Assembly (NCBI GenBank): GCA_001429555.1
Contig: LMSR01000014.1
Coordinates: forward strand, 304,766-368,765
Direction: 5' to 3'
DNA length: 64,000 nt
From: Nocardioides sp. Soil797
GTDB taxonomy: Bacteria > Actinomycetota > Actinomycetes > Propionibacteriales > Nocardioidaceae
Shown here: in pieces, positions 44,476 through 57,535 of the stretch
Numbering within the stretch: the first letter of the stretch is position 1
Layout of the letters: the number at the start of each line of letters is the position of its first letter
Translations under genes and position numbers: made by a program
Notes under the pieces: model-generated
Databases searched by the model: none
Told to the model about the DNA's origin: nothing
The model's input: the letters and a program-made list of their open reading frames with translations, nothing else

Positions 44476-46638
44476 ATGACCGTGCACAACCCCCTCGCTG
44501 GCGCGGCTCGGCGCGCCGCTCGATGGAGCGCCACCCACCCGTGGCGAGCGATCGGCGCCTGGGTCGCCTTCGTCGCGTTCGCCATCGGACTGGCCATCGC
44601 CGTGCCGACCGTCGAGGCAAACGGGTCCGACTACTGGGAGCACGAGTCGGGTGATGCCTCCGCGATGATCCACGAGGCTGGCCTGGACGATCCGGACAGT
44701 GAGATCGTGCTGATCACCGGCGACGACATGTCGCAGGCACCTGCCGTCGCGGCGGAGGTCGCCCAAGGCATGGAGGACCTCCAGGCAGTCACCGGTGTCT
44801 CGGAGCCGATGTGGAGCGACGATCGCTCCGCGATGCTTCTCAGCATCCAGCTGGCCCGCGACCAGGAAGACGTCGAGCCGCTCCAGGAGGTCACCGAGCG
44901 GGTGGCCGCCGACCACCCAGGCCTGAGCGTGGAGCAGGCCGGTGACCAGAGCCTGGACGATGCGATCGACGTGCGTGTGGGTGAGGACCTCAGCTCGGCG
45001 GAGGCGACCAGTGTCCCGGTCACCCTGATCCTGATGCTGATCGCCTTCGGTGCCCTGATCGCCGCCGGCATCCCCGTGCTCCTGGCCGTCGGAAGCGTCG
45101 TCGCCACCATTGGCATCAGCGCGCCGCTGTCCCACCTGGTGCACGCCGAGACCACGGTGATCAGCATGATCGTGCTGATCGGGATGGCCGTCGGCGTCGA
45201 CTATTCGTTGTTCTACCTCAAGCGTGAACGCGAGGAACGGGCCCGCGGCCGCAGCACGCTCGACGCGGTCGAGATCGCGGCCGAGACCTCGGGCCACTCG
45301 ATCATCGTCTCCGGGTTCGCCGTGATCGCCTCGATGACCGGTCTCTTCGTCGCCGGCGGAGCCACCCAGAACTCCTTGGCCGTCTGCTCGATCCTGGTCG
45401 TCGCGATCGCCGTCCTCGGCTCGCTGACCGTCCTGCCTGCGATCCTGGTCAAGCTCGGTCGTTGGGTCGACCGCCCCCGGGTCCCTGGCCTGTGGCGGCT
45501 GAACAACCGCATCGGGAAGGGTGCCATCAGCAGGCGCATCCTGGCTCCCGTCGTACGACGTCCCGTGGCGGCCCTGCTCGTGTCCGGACTGGTCGTGGGC
45601 GCGCTGGCCCTGCCGGCGCTCGGGATGAAGCTTCACTCCGACAGCCTGGAGACGCTGCCGTCGTCGATCGACGAGGTGCAGACCCTGCAGACGGTGTCGA
45701 AGGAGTTCCCCGGAGAAGGACCGGTGGCACAGGTCGTCGTCGAGGGTGACCCCGACCAGATCCGTACCGGTCTCGAGGAGCTGCGCGACGACGCGTTGGC
45801 CCAGGACAACTTCGCCCGCGTCGGTGGACGGGACATCAAGGTCTCCGACGACGGCCGCACAGCCGTGCTCAGCCTCGGCATTCCCTTCGAGGAGACCTCG
45901 GACAAGGTCGATCGTGCCGTCGAGGAGCTGCGTGACGACCTGGTCCCGGCACACCTGGACGCTGCCGGTGTGGACCACGCGGTCGGCGGTGACGCGGCTC
46001 GAGCCCTCGACTCGGCCACCCACATGGACCAGCGCCTTCCGATCGTGGTCGGCTTCATCCTGGCGCTGACGATGGTGATGATGGGCTTTGCGTTCCGCAG
46101 CGGCCCGATCGCCCTGATCTCCGCAGCCCTGAACCTGGTCTCCGTGTGTGTGGCCTTCGGGTTGATGACCCTGGTCTTCCAGCACGGCTGGGGCCACGGG
46201 TTCCTCGACTTCACCACACCCGGCTTCCTGATCGACTGGGTTCCCCTGTTCGTGATCGTGGTGCTCATCGGGCTGTCGCTGGACTACCACGTCTTCGTGC
46301 TCAGCCGGGTCCGCGAATACGTCCGGGCCGGCGTCCCCACCCGCATCGCCGTCCAGAAGGGCATCGGCGACACCGCGGGCGTGGTCACCAGTGCGGCCGC
46401 GGTGATGGTCTCGGTGTTCGCGATCTTCGCGACCCTGAGCATGATGGAGATGAAGATGATGGGCGTCGGCCTGTCCGCCGCGATCCTTGTCGATGCCACG
46501 GTCATCCGGTTGGTCATGTTGCCCGCGATCCTCGTGCTGCTCGGCGAGCGCGCCTGGTGGCCGCGTCGTCCCGTGGCACCCGCCGGTGAATTCGTGCGCG
46601 AGGACGAGTCCAACCTTGCGTACGCCGACCGCGAGTGA
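44476..46638 (+). CDS. MMPL family membrane transporter 1
   Basis: A 720-residue RND-superfamily protein with two repeats of one outer domain plus a helix bundle. First half: helix 1 (AIGAWVAFVAFAIGLAIAV), outer domain, then helices with GMAVGVDYSLFYLKREREE. Second half: outer domain about 385-520, then IGLSLDYHVFVLSRVREY. The GVDYS and SLDYH segments are the proton-relay Asp-Tyr motifs. ATG 44476 follows CAGGAG. Family members export lipids or drugs; the substrate is unknown. Confidence 0.88.
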   Translation: MTVHNPLAGAARRAARWSATHPWRAIGAWVAFVAFAIGLAIAVPTVEANGSDYWEHESGDASAMIHEAGLDDPDSEIVLITGDDMSQAPAVAAEVAQGMEDLQAVTGVSEPMWSDDRSAMLLSIQLARDQEDVEPLQEVTERVAADHPGLSVEQAGDQSLDDAIDVRVGEDLSSAEATSVPVTLILMLIAFGALIAAGIPVLLAVGSVVATIGISAPLSHLVHAETTVISMIVLIGMAVGVDYSLFYLKREREERARGRSTLDAVEIAAETSGHSIIVSGFAVIASMTGLFVAGGATQNSLAVCSILVVAIAVLGSLTVLPAILVKLGRWVDRPRVPGLWRLNNRIGKGAISRRILAPVVRRPVAALLVSGLVVGALALPALGMKLHSDSLETLPSSIDEVQTLQTVSKEFPGEGPVAQVVVEGDPDQIRTGLEELRDDALAQDNFARVGGRDIKVSDDGRTAVLSLGIPFEETSDKVDRAVEELRDDLVPAHLDAAGVDHAVGGDAARALDSATHMDQRLPIVVGFILALTMVMMGFAFRSGPIALISAALNLVSVCVAFGLMTLVFQHGWGHGFLDFTTPGFLIDWVPLFVIVVLIGLSLDYHVFVLSRVREYVRAGVPTRIAVQKGIGDTAGVVTSAAAVMVSVFAIFATLSMMEMKMMGVGLSAAILVDATVIRLVMLPAILVLLGERAWWPRRPVAPAGEFVREDESNLAYADRE

Positions 46639-46717
46639 GGTCTGCGCACGACCCCCGGGGGAACACCCGGGGGAAAAATCTGATGCGCGATCGGAGAAAC
46701 CGGAGAAGGGTGGAGGC

Positions 46718-48874
46718 ATGCACCGTCAGATAGCCGGCAAGCTCACCGGCCCCGTGACCAAGTGGCTCGTTGTCTTCGTGTGGCTCGGCCTGGCCGTGGT
46801 GGCCTCCGGCTTCGCCCAGAAGCTCACCGATGTCCAGAACAATGAGGCGGCCTCATGGTTGCCCGGCGACGCCGAGTCGACACAGGCCCTGGACAAGCTC
46901 GCCAAGTTCCAGGACCCCGACGAGATCCCGACCACGGTGGTCTACCAGCGTGACGGTGGGCTGACCCCTGCCGATCACGAGGCGATCTCTGCGCAGGCCG
47001 AGGAGATCGGTCGGCTCGACGGAGTGAAGGGGAAGGTCGCCGACCCCTTCACGACACCGACCGGGGTGTCGAAGGACGGTGAGGTGGCGCAGACGCTGGT
47101 CACCTTCAACTTCGGCAAGGACGGCTGGAACGAGATGCCCGGCGTGGTCGACAAGATCCGCGACATCGCACCGGAGGGCGACGGTCTCCAGGTCCACGTC
47201 GCCGGCGGCGGTGGACAGGCTGCCGATGCCGCTGAGTCCTTCGAAGGGCTCGACTCGACGCTGCTGTTCTCGGCCGCCGGGGTGGTCATCATCATCCTGC
47301 TGCTGACCTATCGCAGCCCGGTGCTCTGGTTGTTGCCGGTGATCTCGGCCGGGGTGGCGCTCTTCGTGGCGCAGGCGGTGATCTACTTCGCCGCCGAATA
47401 CGGAGACGTCACCGTCAACGGGCAGAGCCAAGGAATCCTGACGGTGCTCGTCTTCGGTGCCGGCACCGACTATGCGCTACTGCTCGTGGCGCGATATCGA
47501 GAAGAGCTCCGTCGTCACGAGGACAAGCACGAGGCGATGGCCTTCGCCCTGCACCGGGCCGCGCCGGCGATCGTGGCCAGTGCTGCCACCGTCATCCTGG
47601 GCATGCTGTGCCTGCTGTTCGCCGACATGAACTCGACCGCCGGCCTGGGGCCGGTGGCCGCGATCGGCATCGGCGTCGGCCTGCTGGTGATGATCACCCT
47701 TCTGCCGGCGCTGTTGGTGGTGACCGGACGCTGGATCTTCTGGCCCCGTCGACCGAGCTTCGACACGAGCGAGCCGACCGCGACCGGATTCTGGGCACGG
47801 CTCGGCCGGCGCATCGCGGTCTCGCCCCGCAAGGTCTGGATCGGCACCTCGGTGGTGCTCGCGATCGCCTGTCTCGGACTCTTCAAGCTGGATGCGAACG
47901 GCCTCACCAACGAGGAGCAGTACACCAAGGAGTTCGACTCGATCATCGGACAACAGGTGCTCAACGAGCACGACATGGCCGACACGTCCTCCCCGCTGAT
48001 GGTTGCCACCAACACGGGGCAGGCCAAGCAGGTGGCCGACGCCCTGGGTGAGGTGGACGGGCTCGGGCCGACCTTCACCTCACCCGACAGCGGGGGTACG
48101 ACGTTGGTCAGCGCGCCGCTGTTGACCGACGCGACGTCCCCGGACTCGTTCGTGACGGTCGAGAAGGCACGAGACGCGGTCGGGGGCATCGACGAGGCCG
48201 ACGCGCTGGTCGGTGGCAGCAGCGCGATCCTGCTCGACATGGACCACGCCAACAACCACGACAACATGCTGATCATCCCGCTGGTCCTGCTCGTGGTGAT
48301 GATCATCCTGATGGTCCTGCTGCGAGCGGTGCTCGCGCCGTTGCTGTTGATGCTGACGGTGGTGCTGTCCTTCGGGGCCGCACTGGGCCTGAGCTCGCTG
48401 CTGTTCCACTACGTCTTCGGGTTCGCCGGTGCTGATGCCTCGCTCCCGTTGTTCGTCTTCGTGTTCCTGGTCGCGCTCGGCATCGACTACAACATCTTCC
48501 TGATGACCCGGGTGCGGGAGGAGACCGCGACGCTCGGCACCCGACGCGGAGCGTTGGTGGCACTGTCGGCGACCGGCGGTGTGATCACCTCCGCCGGGCT
48601 GGTCCTGGCCGCGACGTTCCTCGTGATGAGCACGATGCCACTGGTGATGTTCGTCGAGATCGGGGTCGCAGTGGCCCTGGGCGTCATGCTCGACACACTG
48701 GTGGTGCGCTCGGTGCTGGTGACGGCGCTCAACCTCGACCTGGGCTCGAAGATCTGGTGGCCGAGCAGCCTCGATCGCGGCTCCGCGGACCGGGAGGAGA
48801 GCCCGGCAGCCGGTGCCGAGGTTTCCCGGGGGCCGGGCGAGGACCCGGACCCCGACCTGGCCGCCGTCCGCTGA
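46718..48874 (+). CDS. MMPL family membrane transporter 2
   Basis: A 718-residue MMPL protein with the same layout. Proton-relay segments are FGAGTDYALLLVARYREEL in the first half and LGIDYNIFLMTRVREE in the second. An acidic, Pro-rich cytosolic tail closes it. ATG 46718 follows GGTGGAGG. It lies 79 bp after the first MMPL gene; the gap holds a CCCCGGG...CCCGGGG pair (near 46652-46674) followed by GAAAAATC. The two copies are only distantly alike, so this is an old pairing rather than a recent duplication. Confidence 0.88.
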   Translation: MHRQIAGKLTGPVTKWLVVFVWLGLAVVASGFAQKLTDVQNNEAASWLPGDAESTQALDKLAKFQDPDEIPTTVVYQRDGGLTPADHEAISAQAEEIGRLDGVKGKVADPFTTPTGVSKDGEVAQTLVTFNFGKDGWNEMPGVVDKIRDIAPEGDGLQVHVAGGGGQAADAAESFEGLDSTLLFSAAGVVIIILLLTYRSPVLWLLPVISAGVALFVAQAVIYFAAEYGDVTVNGQSQGILTVLVFGAGTDYALLLVARYREELRRHEDKHEAMAFALHRAAPAIVASAATVILGMLCLLFADMNSTAGLGPVAAIGIGVGLLVMITLLPALLVVTGRWIFWPRRPSFDTSEPTATGFWARLGRRIAVSPRKVWIGTSVVLAIACLGLFKLDANGLTNEEQYTKEFDSIIGQQVLNEHDMADTSSPLMVATNTGQAKQVADALGEVDGLGPTFTSPDSGGTTLVSAPLLTDATSPDSFVTVEKARDAVGGIDEADALVGGSSAILLDMDHANNHDNMLIIPLVLLVVMIILMVLLRAVLAPLLLMLTVVLSFGAALGLSSLLFHYVFGFAGADASLPLFVFVFLVALGIDYNIFLMTRVREETATLGTRRGALVALSATGGVITSAGLVLAATFLVMSTMPLVMFVEIGVAVALGVMLDTLVVRSVLVTALNLDLGSKIWWPSSLDRGSADREESPAAGAEVSRGPGEDPDPDLAAVR

Positions 48875-48981
48875 CCCGACGCTGACCGGGAGGGGTGCGC
48901 CCGTGCCCCTCCCGGCTCGCACCCACGCGCCGGCTCGAGCGCTCACGCACCGAACGCCTGATCAGTGGCAGGGTGTGTCCC

Positions 48982-49746
48982 ATGAAGAATCCAGCAGAAC
49001 TGCCTGCACCCAGTCTTGGGCGAGGACTCGTCCCGGCCCTGGTCACCACGGTGCTCAATGTCCTGGCCGTCATCGGCGGCACCGTGTTCGCCGAGGTGAG
49101 CCTGAAGGAAGGGTTCCGTGGCGACTACAACTCCCCGTGGAACCTGCTGTTCGTCGAGGGCATGCACCCCTTCGGCTACTCCGGCCTGATCCTCGACGAG
49201 GAGAGGGCCTTCGCCCTCACCTACAGCAACTCCCTGGGCTACTTCGTGCTCGGCCTGGTGGTGATGGCCGTGGTCGTCTTCCTGGTCAGCCTGCTGGTGC
49301 TGGGCTCCCTCGTGCCGGGTCGCTCGGTGTTGGCGACCTGGGTCGGTGCCTGGTTCGCGATCATCTTGGGGTCGGCCCTCGGCGCACTTGCCGTCGACGT
49401 CGCCCGGGTGCTCGCCGACGACGCACCGAGGTCGGGCTACGGCCTGTGGGTGGGCGCTCGGCAGTTCTTCGCCGAAGGCGCCTACTGGGGCCTGGTGTTC
49501 GGCTGGCTGATCGGTGCCGTGGTGGCGATCTTCTGGGTGGCACGGGGGAGTGGTCGGGCCAAGGCGACCCCGGCGGTCAACCCCGCCGGTCCGTACGCCG
49601 CGCCCGGTCAGGCTTCGTACGCCGAGGGCCAGGCGCCGTACGGGTCCGGCCAGCCCGAGCAGGCGCCGTACCGGCCCGACCAGCTCGGCTCGTCGGGTGC
49701 GGAGGGACCGACGTCCGGTCCGGGAAGCGGTCCGGACGCGCGCTGA
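48982..49746 (+). CDS. Four-helix membrane protein A of unknown family
   Basis: A 254-residue protein with helices near 18-38, 88-112, 116-138 and 172-195. It shares the order GGT(V/L)F.E, PW.L.F...(M/L)HPFG..GLI and GSL.PGRS with the next gene, so they are paralogues. The last 60 residues are a Pro/Gly/Tyr/Gln-rich tail (for example PYAAPGQASYAEGQAPYGSG), missing in its paralogue. No family recognised. Confidence 0.7.
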   Translation: MKNPAELPAPSLGRGLVPALVTTVLNVLAVIGGTVFAEVSLKEGFRGDYNSPWNLLFVEGMHPFGYSGLILDEERAFALTYSNSLGYFVLGLVVMAVVVFLVSLLVLGSLVPGRSVLATWVGAWFAIILGSALGALAVDVARVLADDAPRSGYGLWVGARQFFAEGAYWGLVFGWLIGAVVAIFWVARGSGRAKATPAVNPAGPYAAPGQASYAEGQAPYGSGQPEQAPYRPDQLGSSGAEGPTSGPGSGPDAR

Positions 49747-49853
49747 CCCAGCCCGGGGGACGGGAGGTTTGCCCACATTCCCTCGGGGCAGGTTGCTCGT
49801 GACCGTCGCCAGACGCCACGAGATGCCGGCAGCACCGGCTGGAGGAGATGACC

Positions 49854-50483
49854 ATGTCGACAACGACCGAGATGCAGGTCCGAGGCCGGAGTCACGCGTT
49901 CGTTCCGGCCAGCCTGGCCGCAGGCGCCGGTCTGTTGCTCCTCGTGGGCGGCACGCTCTTCTCCGAGTTCATGTTCGAGCACCACGACCTGGCACAGAAG
50001 AGTGATCCCTGGAGCCTGTTCTTCATGCAGGCGCTGCACCCCTTCGGGCTGACCGGCCTGATCAGCGACTCCCCGGACCACCAGATCGGCGCCTTCGCCA
50101 GTGACTCACCGTGGCTGGTTCTGTTGGGCCTGGTCGTGGCCCTGGTCGGCATCTTCCTGGTGACCCTGCTTGCGTTGGGCTCGCTCGCCCCTGGTCGCTC
50201 GACGGTCGCCGTGTGGGTGAGCAGCTGGTTCGCAACGATCATCGGAGGCGGCCTCGGTGGCCTCGTGGTCGGCGTGGCCAAGGCGTTGGGCTCCACCTCG
50301 GACAATGGCGAGACGTACCACTATCCCGAGGCCGTGGTGATCCGGGTCTGGATGTTCAACGGCGTCGCCTGGGGCTTCACGTTCGGAGCGTTCATCGGGC
50401 TGCTCGCGCTGCTCGTCTGGGTGGTGCAGCGACCGAGTGTCGGCCCGGTTCCGGGCGATTCGTCGTACCCGCCCTCACGCTGA
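49854..50483 (+). CDS. Four-helix membrane protein B, paralogue of A
   Basis: A 209-residue protein. ATG 49854 is preferred to ATG 49848 because GGAGGAG ends 7 nt before it. Same layout as protein A: TLFSEFMFEH, DPWSLFFMQALHPFGLTGLI, LGSLAPGRSTVAVWVSSWFATIIGGGLGG in pieces. Both keep the extracytoplasmic PW...HPFG segment, the likely functional core. Function unknown. Confidence 0.7.
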   Translation: MSTTTEMQVRGRSHAFVPASLAAGAGLLLLVGGTLFSEFMFEHHDLAQKSDPWSLFFMQALHPFGLTGLISDSPDHQIGAFASDSPWLVLLGLVVALVGIFLVTLLALGSLAPGRSTVAVWVSSWFATIIGGGLGGLVVGVAKALGSTSDNGETYHYPEAVVIRVWMFNGVAWGFTFGAFIGLLALLVWVVQRPSVGPVPGDSSYPPSR

Positions 50484-50613
50484 TAATCTTGTCCGGTTGC
50501 CCGGAGTGGGCAGCAACTGCCGTCATGTCGGCCGCGGAACCAGAGTGCCCGGGTGAACAGGCCCCGGCGCGCCGCGCAACGAAGAGCCCCCACGGGCCGG
50601 AAGGAGTCCTCGT

Positions 50614-50889
50614 ATGTCAATTGGTACCGACGCGGAGACCAAGAAGAAGATCGTCGCCGAGTACGGCAAGTCCGAGGGTGACACCGGCTCGCCCGAGGTT
50701 CAGATCGCGCTGCTCAGCCACCGCATCTCGCACCTCACCGAGCACCTCAAGGAGCACAAGCACGACCACCACAGCCGTCGTGGTCTGCTCCTCCTGGTCG
50801 GCCAGCGCCGCCGTCTGCTGAACTACCTGCAGAAGGCTGAGATCGAGCGCTACCGCTCGATCGTCGAGCGCCTCGGCCTCCGCCGCTGA
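50614..50889 (+). CDS. rpsO: 30S ribosomal protein S15
   Basis: A 91-residue S15 (usual 89). [37 protein letters not shown] and the C-terminal [13 protein letters not shown] are typical. It binds 16S rRNA helices 20-22. ATG 50614 follows AAGGAG. TAATCT at 50484-50489 may be its -10 box. Confidence 0.97.
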   Translation: MSIGTDAETKKKIVAEYGKSEGDTGSPEVQIALLSHRISHLTEHLKEHKHDHHSRRGLLLLVGQRRRLLNYLQKAEIERYRSIVERLGLRR

Positions 50890-50892
50890 TGC

Positions 50893-50928
50893 CAACGAGC
50901 GGTCACCCACACGGGTGGCCGCTCGTTG
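50893..50928 (+). terminator. Hairpin after rpsO
   Basis: A 16-bp stem (CAACGAGCGG...CCGCTCGTTG, one T-G wobble) with a 4-nt ACAC loop starts 4 bp after the S15 stop. It is a partial terminator or processing site between rpsO and pnp. Confidence 0.7.
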
Positions 50929-51207
50929 CCGCATTTGCCGCCCTTGACCATTAGGGTCATGCTGGGCACCATCACAACTGAATACGTTGAAACACATCAC
51001 CAGGAGCGACCCGCACCACGTCCGGCCCGGTCCTCGGTAGTGGCCTTCAGAATCTGCACACGGCAGATCTGCGGGCCTCGATCGAAGACCGGCCCCGTCT
51101 CACACGAGACAGGCGGGAAGCACTTCGATGCCCCGCCCACGCGTGAGTCATGGCTCAGCAGAGGCGGACGCGCGGAACGCTCCGCGAACAGAAAAGGGAT
51201 TGAACCC
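50929..51207 (+). other. Leader region of pnp
   Basis: This 279-bp gap has no gene with family features, although the pnp reading frame stays open through it. It contains GTCTCACACGAGAC, a small perfect 5-bp hairpin (about 51098-51111), and several GC-rich partial stems. Long structured leaders of pnp are often cut by RNase III in autoregulation; that is an inference here. Confidence 0.4.
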
Positions 51208-53472
<2,265 letters not shown>

Positions 53473-53474
53473 GT

Positions 53475-54881
53475 GTGACCACGAGCAACAACCGGGCGGC
53501 CGGCCAGCAGACTTCTGCTGGCCGGTCGTCCGTTCCCCAGAAGATCGGCTCCACGCGCACGCTGTTGACCGTCAAGGACGACGACGGCCAGGTGGTCTCG
53601 CGAGTCCGACGTACGATCCTGCCCGGCGGCCTCCGTGTCGTGACCGAGCAGATGGCCGGCGTCCGCTCCGCGTGCATCGGCGTGTGGGTCGGGGTCGGCT
53701 CGCGCGACGAGACGCCCACCCTGCACGGCGCCTCACACTTCCTCGAGCACCTGCTCTTCAAGGGCACCCGTGAGCGTTCGGCGATGGACATCTCCGTCGC
53801 GCTCGATGCCGTGGGTGGTGAGTTCAACGCCTTCACCGCCAAGGAGTACACCTGCTTCCACGCGCGGGTTCTCGACCACGACCTGCCCCTGGCCGTGGAC
53901 GTGATCGGCGACATGATCACCAGCTCGCTGATCAGCGCCGCCGATGTTGAGGCCGAGCGTGACGTGATCCTCGACGAGATCGCGATGCATGACGACGATC
54001 CCGACGACGTGGTGCACAACCTGTTCGCTGCCCAGGCGTACGGCGACACCCCGCTCGGGCGTCCGATCGCCGGCACCGATGCGTCCATCGCCGCACTGAC
54101 CCGCACCCAGATCAGCCGGTTCTACAAACACCACTACCGGGCCTCGAACATGGTGGTCGCGGTTGCCGGCAACGTCGACCACGCATCCGTCGTCCGCGAC
54201 GTCCGCACTGCTTTCGACCGCTTTGGTTTCCTCGCCGGTGACGAGCGACCGCGCAGTCCCCGGGTCAGTGCGAAGGCCCGCAAGCTCAAGCCCGGCACGA
54301 TCCGGACCCACCGGGCCATCGAGCAGGTCAACCTGGTGCTCGGGGTCAACGGTGTGACCCGCAGCGATGAGCGGCGCTTCGCCCTAGGCGTCCTCAACAC
54401 GGCACTGGGTGGCGGCACGTCGTCGCGCCTGTTCCAGGAGGTCCGGGAGAACCACGGGCTGGCCTACTCCGTCTACTCCTTCGCCGGCCACCACGCCGAC
54501 GCCGGCATGGTCGGTGTCTCGGTGGGATGCCTGCCCGACAAGCTCGACCAGGTGCTCGAGGTGGTCCGCGACGAGGTGCGCAAGGTGGCCGAGGACGGGA
54601 TCACCCAGGAGGAACTCGACCGGGGCAAGGGCCAGCTGCGGGGTGGGCTGGTGCTCGGGCTCGAGGACTCCGGGTCACGGATGTCACGCATCGGCAAGGC
54701 CGAGCTGGTCCACGACGAGCTGCTCAGCATCGACGAGGTGCTGGCCCGCATCGATGCGGTGACCCTTGACGACGTACGCCGTCTGGCAGCGGAGCTGTTC
54801 GCCCAGCCCGAGGTGCTGGCGATCGTCGGCCCTGAGCCACCTGCGACCCCGGGCGCTGACGCCTCGGCCACCAATCCCTGA
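53475..54881 (+). CDS. M16 family zinc peptidase
   Basis: A 468-residue pitrilysin-type peptidase. The inverted zinc motif is HFLEH (HxxEH) near residue 88, with the third ligand Glu about 75 residues on (ERDVILDEIAMHDD). The second half has RLFQEVRENHGLAYSVYSF, the usual RY-like region. It starts 2 bp after pnp and is very likely co-transcribed, as in most Actinobacteria. Confidence 0.93.
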   Translation: MTTSNNRAAGQQTSAGRSSVPQKIGSTRTLLTVKDDDGQVVSRVRRTILPGGLRVVTEQMAGVRSACIGVWVGVGSRDETPTLHGASHFLEHLLFKGTRERSAMDISVALDAVGGEFNAFTAKEYTCFHARVLDHDLPLAVDVIGDMITSSLISAADVEAERDVILDEIAMHDDDPDDVVHNLFAAQAYGDTPLGRPIAGTDASIAALTRTQISRFYKHHYRASNMVVAVAGNVDHASVVRDVRTAFDRFGFLAGDERPRSPRVSAKARKLKPGTIRTHRAIEQVNLVLGVNGVTRSDERRFALGVLNTALGGGTSSRLFQEVRENHGLAYSVYSFAGHHADAGMVGVSVGCLPDKLDQVLEVVRDEVRKVAEDGITQEELDRGKGQLRGGLVLGLEDSGSRMSRIGKAELVHDELLSIDEVLARIDAVTLDDVRRLAAELFAQPEVLAIVGPEPPATPGADASATNP

Positions 54882-54921
54882 CGCTTCGTGCATCAAGGCC
54901 TGACCTCTCGTGGGCCTGGGG

Positions 54922-55455
54922 TCAGCGCATCAGATGGGCCACGCCGGCACAGGTGATCGCCCACAGCACGCTGGAGAAGGTGCCGATGATGAAGCGCTCG
55001 GCGGCGCCGGGGGTCTCGGTGCGCAGCTCGGGGTAGCGGCCGAGCCCCTTCAGGGCCAACACGATCGCGATGCCCTCGGGCCAGCCGGCGGCGATCGTGA
55101 CGAACACGGCAGCGCGCTCGAGGCCGCCGATCCAGGCACCGCCGCGGAGCACCTCACCGGCGCTGCGCAGGGACCCGTCGGCGCTCGAGCGAGCCCCGTC
55201 GATCAGGGCGAAGACGCTGGAGGTGAGGACGCCGCCCCCGGCCACGGCGACGACGCCGGCCAGGGTGATGCCGGCGATCAGGGGTGCGTCGGGGGAGAGC
55301 ACGGTCTCGTCGCGGGCGGCCAGCACGACCGCGGTGGTGGCCATTCCGACGATGAGCCCGGCGGTGACCAGGTGGATGCCGGGAGCGCGCAGGCGCCACC
55401 CCGGCACGGCGATGACGAGGGTGGCGACGAGCACGACCAGGACGACCGTGCCCAT
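54922..55455 (-). CDS. Membrane partner of the SatD-like protein
   Basis: A 177-residue membrane protein with about four or five helices. The segment GGAWIGGLERAAVFVTIAAGWPEGIAIVLALKGLGRYPEL (in pieces) and then AERFIIGTFSSVLWA resembles the C-terminal part of DUF3307 proteins, which are regular neighbours of satD. Its ATG directly follows the satD stop (TGAATG). Function unknown. Confidence 0.65.
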   Translation of the reverse strand: MGTVVLVVLVATLVIAVPGWRLRAPGIHLVTAGLIVGMATTAVVLAARDETVLSPDAPLIAGITLAGVVAVAGGGVLTSSVFALIDGARSSADGSLRSAGEVLRGGAWIGGLERAAVFVTIAAGWPEGIAIVLALKGLGRYPELRTETPGAAERFIIGTFSSVLWAITCAGVAHLMR

Positions 55456-56046
55456 TCAGCCCTCCTTCATCTCGTGCAACATCTGCTCCACCAGTTCCTT
55501 GGCCCGCTGCCCCTCAGTGAGGTTGGCGGCCCGTGCCCGCTGGGTCACGGCTGACTGGCTGATGCCGAGCCGCTGGCCCACAGCCTGGTGGTTGAGCCCT
55601 TCGGCGAGCCGGTCGGCCACCTCCCAACCGCCGTCAGTGCGGCGGGCCAGCAGGGTGGCCCACAGCCAGAGCACGGTCTCCAGTTGCCGGGCACGGTAGT
55701 CGTCGGCACCGACGACGCAGATCCGCCCGGGGGAGCTCTTCGCCCGGGTGACCGCGCTGCGCGCGTGGAGGTACGCCGGCCCACGCCCGGCGCGCGCGTT
55801 CTCGGGCAGCGGCAACTCGATCTCGCCGATGCCGAGGCCGATGTTCCACTGCTCGCTGCGCAGCAGGCGTTCGATCACTGTGGCCACCGCCCCGGGGTCG
55901 CCGTACACCGCCTGGATCTCGTCGCCGGCGGTGCGTTCAAAGGGCAGCGCCGCCCCCTCGGCGTACGCCGTGGTCGCCTCGGGGACGAGGTCCGCCGTGG
56001 TGCGACTGGAGCGTTGGTCGACGGTGAGGACGTAGTAGAGGTGCAT
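55456..56046 (-). CDS. SatD-like helix-turn-helix protein
   Basis: A 196-residue protein. The first 150 residues (DQRSSRTTADLVP, PFERTAGDEIQAVYGDP, NIGLGIGEIELPL) match the SatD family, whose N-terminal part looks like a nucleotide-cyclase-type fold. The C-terminus has a helix-turn-helix, LNHQAVGQRLGISQSAVTQRARAAN. A perfect AGGAGG precedes ATG 56046. The palindrome just upstream suggests it regulates itself. Confidence 0.75.
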   Translation of the reverse strand: MHLYYVLTVDQRSSRTTADLVPEATTAYAEGAALPFERTAGDEIQAVYGDPGAVATVIERLLRSEQWNIGLGIGEIELPLPENARAGRGPAYLHARSAVTRAKSSPGRICVVGADDYRARQLETVLWLWATLLARRTDGGWEVADRLAEGLNHQAVGQRLGISQSAVTQRARAANLTEGQRAKELVEQMLHEMKEG

Positions 56047-56087
56047 CTGAGCCTCCTGAAGGGTGGCGCCTTCTCGGAGGATAGTTC

Positions 56088-56127
56088 AGGTTATTTCCTT
56101 ATGCAAGCAGATATAAGGAAATAACCT
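56088..56127. promoter_or_regulatory. AT-rich palindromic operator in front of satD
   Basis: Perfect 15-bp arms AGGTTATTTCCTTAT (56088-56102) and its inverse (56113-56127) have a 10-bp centre. It lies 42 bp before the satD start and 31 bp before the end of the methyltransferase gene. The AT-rich composition stands out strongly in this GC-rich DNA. A protein-binding operator is more likely than a terminator, because it lies at the promoter side of satD. Confidence 0.6.
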
Positions 56128-56157
56128 CAAGTAGCAACAAGGGAGGAAATGTCCTGC

Positions 56158-57512
<1,355 letters not shown>

Positions 57513-57535
57513 TGTTCGTCGGACGTGCCGAAGGC

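Noticed and set aside
44161-46719. 852-codon minus-strand open frame opposite MMPL 1
   Set aside because: Antisense shadow; rich in His, Gln, Asp and Arg with no recognisable domain.
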